A program made the position numbers and the translations under genes. This document shows, one piece after another, positions 58,035 through 64,000 of a DNA stretch of 64,000 nt. The notes beneath the pieces were generated by a model. It had not been told where the DNA came from. It saw only the letters and a program-made list of their open reading frames with translations, and did not search any database. Source of the stretch: Allantophomopsis cytisporea. Lineage: Eukaryota > Ascomycota > Leotiomycetes > Phacidiales > Phacidiaceae. Every line of letters starts with the position of its first letter. The stretch's first letter is position 1. The stretch is from contig CP103035.1 in assembly GCA_024752435.1 (NCBI GenBank), positions 868,001 through 932,000 on the forward strand, given 5' to 3'.

Positions 58035-59754
58035 ATGTCCGTCCTTTTCACAAATGTCAGCAGGTAGGTACTCCAATTGATTTCAGAACGCTTCAATTGA
58101 AAAGGCTGACGAGGAGGCAATCAGCTCAAATCCTGTCACTGTCTCGACAGTGCGTGATAATTTTGGCAAGCTGGGCGTGACCGTTTCCCCAGCAGAAGAA
58201 GCCGACTATGCTAAATTACTGGCCGCCGTTCATGACATCGCCGAATCTGTAGAGGCGATGCCAGATTACCACCCAAAGACAGATCTTACGCGCTTCCCTA
58301 GAAAAAACGTCCACCGACCGACTTTGGAGGAGAATGTGCTTGGCCATGCCTGGTCGCATACCTTTTCCATCAAGGATGATGCGATCAAGGGACCACTTTC
58401 AGGAAAGACCGTTTGCTTGAAGGATTGCATAGCCGTCGCCGGTGTCCCAATGGTGATGGGCACCGAGATTATTGAGCCATACACGCCAGAGGCGGATGCA
58501 ACTGCCGTGACCTGGGCTCTTGAGGCCGGTGCTGAGATTGTAGGTCTGGCGCACTGCGAGAATTGGTGTCAGTCGACAAGCAGTAGTTCCAGTGCACAAG
58601 GTGTCATCCATAACCCACACGCTGAGGGCTATTCAGCAGGTGGCAGCACCAGTGGAGCATCGGCGCTTGTAGGAGCTGGATTGGTAGATATGGCTATTGG
58701 CGCCGACCAGGGAGGAAGCATCAGAGTACCAGCTGCACTTTGCGGTATCGTCGGCATGAAGCCTACACACGGCTTGGTCCCATACACAGGCTTCGGCTCC
58801 AACGACGCAATTGACGACCACGCCGGCCCACTTGCCCGCACCGTGCTCGAAACAGCGCAGCTCCTGGATGCGATCTCTGGTTATGACGGGATCGACGACC
58901 GCTCTCTCGGCGCCGGAAAGCATGGCTCCTACAAGTTCGCCGAGGCCCTATCGTCTGGCTCTGATCTCAAGGGTGTCAAGATTGGAATCCTCAAGGAGGC
59001 ATTCGATATGCCGATTCTCAATGCCGCAGTCAAGGAGACCGTTCTCGCCGCCGCAGCTAAGTTCTCCTCACTCGGCGCCGAAGTCGTCGAGGTCTCCGTC
59101 CCCATCCACCCCACAGGTAACGCCATCTGGACGATCCAGCAGCGCGTATCTGGATCCCTCGCACTGCAGAGCAAGTCAACAGGCCGCCGGGGCTACGGGC
59201 TAACCGGGCTCGAGAAAGCGAAGAACTTCTCTGACCAGGCTACGTTCGACAAGTTCTTCCCAACGACAAAGAACACACTTATGAACGGACTCTATCTCAT
59301 GGAGAAGTTCCCAGCCTTGTACACCAAGACATTGAACCTGATCCGCAAGATGAGTGACGACTACGAGGAGGTATTGAAGGATGTGGATGTGCTCATCCTG
59401 CCAACCACCTCCTTTGTCGCCCGCAAGCACGGCGAGGACTGGAAGACTGGCACGCCTATCAAGACCATCGACCCGACGGTCGGTCTGACTGCTAATACCG
59501 TCCAGTTCGACGCAACCGGACATCCTGCTATCTCCATTCCCGTCGGCTGGTTGCCTTCTGCTGAGGACGAGAAGATCTTGATGCCTGTAGGCATGCAGAT
59601 TGCTAGTGGATTATGGAAGGATGAGAAGGTGCTCAAGGTTGCGAATGCGTGGGAGAAGGCGTTTGACTGGAAAACGATTGTTCCTGAGGGGAGTGTAGTG
59701 CAGGAGCCAGTGATTAAGACGGCAAAGGTCGCAGCTGTTTCCGCGCAGGGTTAA
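58035..59754 (+). CDS. Amidase-signature family hydrolase
   Basis: Exons are 58035-58063 and 58125-59754, giving 552 aa. The intron is 61 nt (GTAGGT donor, GCTGAC branch, AATCAG acceptor). The alternative acceptor at 58086 breaks the frame; a second alternative, start 58054 with acceptor 58150, cannot be excluded. The amidase signature is complete: CLKDCIAVAGVP with the catalytic Lys (about 109), GGSTSGASALVGAG with the cis-Ser, and GADQGGSIRVPAALCGIVGMKPTHG with the Ser nucleophile (about 208). A late HPAISIPVGW element is typical of fungal acetamidase/formamidase-like members. It hydrolyses an amide to acid and ammonia; the substrate is unknown. The neighbour in divergent orientation is the PuuE-like hydrolase. 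Confidence 0.87.
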
Positions 59755-60760
59755 TGGACTGTTTTATATGATACCTGATATGAATTAGATTTGTTTTTAA
59801 TGCTGTTGCATGCGTTGCATGCGTTGGATGTAAGGTTGAAGGTTGTCCGTCCTACCATTGATCCCCTTTCGAATCGTTATGTTTGAAATCGTGTTGTTTA
59901 TAATGGACCAATCCTTGATTGTGAACGTGACATATCAAATGAGCAAGTTGAGCAACTCAAGTATTGAAACTCGACCTCTTTCAGATAGCTATCAGAATCT
60001 ATCTAGAGCATATACATGACTGGCAAGCGTATTTATGGAATTCCAAAAATCATTTGCACTCTTGTAAAATCCCTCGCATTCCTCCACCAATCTCTAATCC
60101 TTTGGCTTCAATGTAAAATTATTTTACAACGGAATACAGATTTTTCGCTGTATGATACAACATTCATTCTCACCTTCATGACGGAATTTTATCCTCAACT
60201 CGGTACCGCGTGATTATCTCCCAACTCATCAGCAGCCCATTGAACACTTGCCACTTATACCTTACATAACATGATTATATGCCACAAAATAGTCTCAGTT
60301 TGTTAAGATATATATCATAGTACCTTACATCTATCACCCGAAACACTCACGACCAAACCTTTCCCATGTATGCTAAAAAGAAAGAAAAATCACACGCGAA
60401 CCCAGAAAATGCTATAGCTCAAGAAAACCTCCACCCAACAACAATTTCAATCAATTTACAAAGATTAGTAATTTCAAAATAATATCCTCCCTACAAGAGC
60501 AGCAGAAAAATTTTGCTTCGCTGTATAGAGTAGCCCAGCCCAGTCAATTCCTTTTCCGTTCCAGCTATCCTCCTGCCGTTAGGTACAAAATTCCATCCAG
60601 CCCAGCCTAGCAGAATTCGTCCGGCCAAGTCCACAACCCAAGCAAAGCAAGGTTTTCCCAAATCCCGGATCCCAGGGTTCCAAAAGAACAAACTTCAGTT
60701 CATTTCAATTTCAGCTAAACACAAAACCTACCTTGAGGGTAAGGCATAGCAGCTCGCAAG
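59755..60760. other. Convergent intergenic region, AT-rich
   Basis: About 1 kb between the amidase and the CCCH gene, presumably with both 3' UTRs. No gene or long repeat is visible; a small TGCGTTGCA-type repeat lies at about 59807-59828. Confidence 0.55.
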
Positions 60761-62486
60761 TTAAGTATAATAAACCTTATCCTGAGGATGCTTGATATTG
60801 CACCCGGGGGGATGATCATCGGGATCAAATCTGCAGCCCCACTGCTCACAGACCCAGCCGCCGACAGGGCCGGCATATTTGACGTTTGGACAATGATGGC
60901 CATAAATGCATGTTTCAAGCTCACCTGAACGCCACAGAAAGAATACGTTAGCATGCTACTGGTAGTGAGTCATCTGCAGCAGAAGTACAGAGCAGATAAA
61001 GTAAGGATGTGAAGGGAAGAACTTACAGTCCTGTCTATTCGAGCAGGGATTCAAACGAGTAAGATAACGAATGACGTTCAGGTCGCCTTCGGTGGGTTTA
61101 TACTTGTGTTCATACTTGCAATCATCGCCCTTATTACAGCCCTTGCTGCCTCTCAAATAATGGTTATTACACAATTTCTTATTTGCGCGGTTCTTGATCT
61201 TCTCCAGGTTCTGGGGTGTGAATTCCGCAGGAGGATCGAGGCCACGAGGTCCTGGATTCCATAATGGTTTGGTAGATGGAAATTTGGTGGGAATAGCTGT
61301 TGCTGGGATTATCTTGGGTGCGGGAGGGAACGGGGCGGGCGCGGGCGTGACAGGTGGAGTAGCTACGGAGGTGACTCCGGCGTAGGATGCTGAGCTCGCT
61401 ATTGGAGTATGGTTGTTCGTGGGTGGAGAGTTTGTAATTTTGCTGACAAGCTTTTCAGAGCGGAATATGCTGTGATAATTGACAACAGCTAAGTTGTTGG
61501 AGCTTAGTTCGTGGACAAGAGGAGGCCCTTCGATCAAGGTTACTCGTCGACTGGTAGAGTCATCGTTGAGGACATCGTCGAGGAATGGAGCATAGCCCGC
61601 ATCGTGAGAAATTCCAAGAAGAATTTGCTTGCAGTTATGATTCTTAAGGTTCCAGCGGGTCAATTCTAGCCAAGTCAGTATATTTCTTCCTGAAGTCTGT
61701 ATACATAGAGTGTACCTTTGATCTTCGAATCAGCCCTTTCTTTTCCATGACCAACATCACAAAAATCGAATGAAGCTTTAGCCTGTGTAAAACCCAAGGC
61801 GAAGTTCTTGAGATCCTCGTTGCTTTGCATACAACCATCGCGCACCATGGCCCTTCCAAGACCGGCAATGTTGGCATAAATTTTACAAACTACTTCGATG
61901 CCGGCTGGAAGTTCGCCATAAAGATCGTTGTAAGATTCGAGGATTGTATTTCGTAACAGATTTGCTGTTATCTTGCCGCCTTCAATTCCTTGGGCGATCA
62001 ATTCATCATTGAACTGATAGAAGCTATTAGCTTTGTGTAGGCAATGCCAATGTGTGGGACAACTCACTATCATCCCATCTCCATCAATGAGAACCATAAT
62101 ATAAGGGTTGCGATTCTTGTTCATGTCAGTCGGGCTGAGATACACAGTATCAACTGTAGATCCTATACCTTTATATTATCTGTCTCTATGCGATTTCGAT
62201 CAAGCTGAGTAGTATAATTGGCTATCTGAAGCTGTAATTCGCGACGGGTTCGACGAGCATCGTCCAAATCCAAATGTGCATCTTGTAATTCATTTTTAAG
62301 TTTGTCGTTCTCTGTCTGTAATGTGTTTTCGACGTGATTGACATATAGAAGAAGATCCTGAAGAAGAGGTTAGCTGGGCAAGCATGCAGGCTTTGGGATT
62401 CGAGAGCTTGCCTTAATCAATTGATCACTGGTATCCCTGTGAAGCTGTAGGGCTTCAAATCGTTCAAAAAAATTCATGACGCCCAT
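60761..62486 (-). CDS. CCCH zinc-finger protein with coiled coil and putative NYN-like domain
   Basis: Six exons: 62486-62412, 62357-62169, 62115-62068, 62013-61716, 61665-61027 and 60924-60761, giving 470 aa. The first intron is GC-AG (AAG|GCAAGC donor, GCTAAC branch, TTCAG). Residues 1-88 form a coiled coil. Then comes a domain beginning NPYIMVLIDGDGMIFNDELI, with LLRNTILESY, ICKIYAN-like strands and FCDVGHGKERADSKI, which resembles NYN/PIN-type folds with spaced Asp residues. After a proline-rich linker come CCCH fingers: LCNNHYLRGSKGCNKGDDCKYEHKY, then CELETCIYGHHC and a C-terminal CRFDPDDHPPGCNIKH. Such proteins are common in filamentous fungi; RNA binding, and possibly cleavage, is inferred from the domains only. 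ATG at 62486 is chosen; 62477 is also possible. Confidence 0.82.
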
Positions 62487-64000
62487 ATAGTTTGCGATGC
62501 GAATCCAATTGAGATCGCGTGGTTCGACAAAAAAAAGTTGAAAGGGTGAAGCGTGAGAGTTTGAGAGGTTGGTCGACTTTTTTTACTGACGAGGTCGGCC
62601 GCCTACTTTTCTAGCTTGTCAAATATGCGGGTTGATGAAATCCGTAACGAACAATGTGACAATAAGGCAGTAGTAGATTGGATTTTGATGCGAGTTGAAG
62701 AGCGTCACGACTTGCAAAGTCAGAAGAGATGAGGTTGGATTTTGGTTTTCTGAGCTGGCACAGCTATCCTGCAGCTTTGTAGAGTGTGATATTCGTTATT
62801 CGGCTGGTAACCGCTGCCGTGTGGTTGGATGCTTGTGTTCTGACAGATCGATTGGATGGGATTTTTTTACTTTCTCTCTGAGCAATCGCAAAGTCGCACC
62901 AGAAAGTGTTGAACCTTCTTCAATAAATCCAATTTATTTCCAAACTTGGGGTACACTTTTCTAATTTAGTGGTCCAAGTTGCCCTGGTCGGGGGAGTTCT
63001 AGCGTTACAGTTGATGAGTGGATTCAGTGGATCGACGCCCAAGTTTACTGGGGACTTTTGGGGAACAAGGGCCTTCACTGTGTAAGATATGGTCTATGCC
63101 CCGACACTAAGAGGTTTTTGGACTGACAAGGGCTAGCTGTCTTTGCCGTATACAATATACGAAGAGGGTGACATTCGTTGTTCGTATGATGAAGGAGCTG
63201 AGAGATAATCAATCTATGACCGACAAGAGCAAAAAGAAAGATGATAGAGGACAAAGAGCAAAGTCTCGTCGTTAGTATGTCAGATAAACAACCAGAAAGA
63301 ACAAGAAGATGGGATGGAACGAAGAAGACAATGGATGGTGGTGGTCGATGGTCGATGGTCGATGGTAATGGTAATATTACACGACAGGACAGGAGTTCAT
63401 GCCTTCGTGAGACGTGAAGACGCCCAGTAATAGGTACAGGTAGGTTCAGGTGCCTAGCTTGCCAGCAACGACTAATACCTTGTCAGCTTGTCAGCCAGCA
63501 TGAGGTACAGATGAGAGAGAGCTGGGATGTCAGATATTCATGGGCACATATGCTCCATAGAATAGAATATGTAGTATATATACGCAGTACGGTATGTTCG
63601 CGTCGAACTGTGCACTTACCGATCGACACATACAACCTTGTATGTATTATTGTATGTCAGAGAGAAGACAAGAACCAACAGGAGCGAGAACCTTTATATA
63701 CTCCATGTCTACGGAGTACTGCCATACATTTCTGAAAACACTTGTCTCAATCTCGTTTGTTGTATTCTGGCTATCCAAGTACTATATCTCGGTTGCTCAA
63801 TCATGAATCTTGTTTCTTGTCAACAGTCGTGCATACTCTCTAACAAATCGCCTAAATGCCAACATGCATACTTGCAGAGTATTCTTGGTTGCTTCTTACG
63901 CACATATTGTGATGCCTATTCAGCCTTAAAAGGTGACATAGAAAAGTACAATCATCTCAGCCCAACCATGAACCAATTGCCTCGAACTCACTATGCTTTC
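62487..64000. other. Terminal region without a recognised gene
   Basis: About 1.5 kb beyond the CCCH gene start. The first few hundred bases are its promoter. The remainder has short open frames, a GGTCGAT repeat at 63342-63365 and AT-rich stretches. No gene fragment reaching the window end could be supported. Confidence 0.55.
63342..63365. repeat. (GGTCGAT)n repeat
   Basis: Three heptanucleotide units within GGT/GAT-rich sequence. Confidence 0.85.

Noticed and set aside
58087..58150. Acceptor at 58086 for the first amidase intron
   Set aside because: From the ATG at 58035 it leads to a premature stop. The acceptor at 58124, with a CTGAC branch site, keeps the frame.
1..64000. CRISPR arrays, rRNA or tRNA genes, intact transposons
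   Set aside because: No array of repeats with unique spacers, no cloverleaf with A and B boxes, and no transposase, integrase or reverse transcriptase frame was found by eye. A tRNA scan would be needed to exclude tRNAs fully.

Overview
This is a chromosomal segment of a filamentous ascomycete (Pezizomycotina). The signs are many short introns of about 47-90 nt with GT..AG borders and CTAAC/CTGAC-like branch sites, genes on both strands with separate promoters, and orthologues of nuclear fungal housekeeping genes: RDH54, the Mkk1 MAPKK, DBP8, GTR2, RTF2, eIF4G, Aquarius/Cwf11 and THOC1. A leotiomycete would fit, but that is only an impression. I reconstructed 19 gene models by hand from codon continuity, splice signals and recalled family conservation. 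No transcript or database evidence was available.

Layout. 1-10.4 kb: a GT31-like glycosyltransferase, a large fungal protein of unknown function with polyQ, and the Rad54-family ATPase Rdh54. 11.9-14.7 kb: a small ABM-domain protein followed by a methyltransferase on the same strand. 15.9-24.4 kb: the cell-wall-integrity MAPKK, the ribosome-biogenesis helicase Dbp8 and the Rag GTPase Gtr2. 24.4-31 kb: a gene-poor stretch, a PQ-loop membrane protein with an 18-nt microexon, and Rtf2. 32-36.8 kb: eIF4G. 36.8-43.3 kb: a microsatellite-rich, gene-poor stretch with an AT-rich relic and a diverged tandem duplication. 43.3-50.9 kb: the spliceosomal helicase Aquarius, divergently paired with an unusual THOC1 protein that continues in one reading frame into a complete guanylate kinase domain. 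51-55 kb: an Old Yellow Enzyme, a secreted deaminase-fold protein and a small mitochondrial-type membrane protein. 55.5-59.8 kb: a PuuE-like polysaccharide-deacetylase-fold hydrolase divergently paired with an amidase. 60.8-62.5 kb: a CCCH zinc-finger protein with a coiled coil, a putative NYN-like domain and a GC-AG intron.

How the genes relate. Most are unrelated housekeeping genes. Two neighbourhoods look meaningful. Aquarius and THOC1-GK both belong to co-transcriptional mRNP assembly and share a 401-bp divergent promoter region. The PuuE-like hydrolase and the amidase face each other across about 1.25 kb and could form a small nitrogen-salvage module. The most unusual observation is the THOC1-guanylate kinase fusion. 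Several introns (eIF4G, GTR2) are multiples of three with no in-frame stop, so their retention would give longer proteins rather than truncation.
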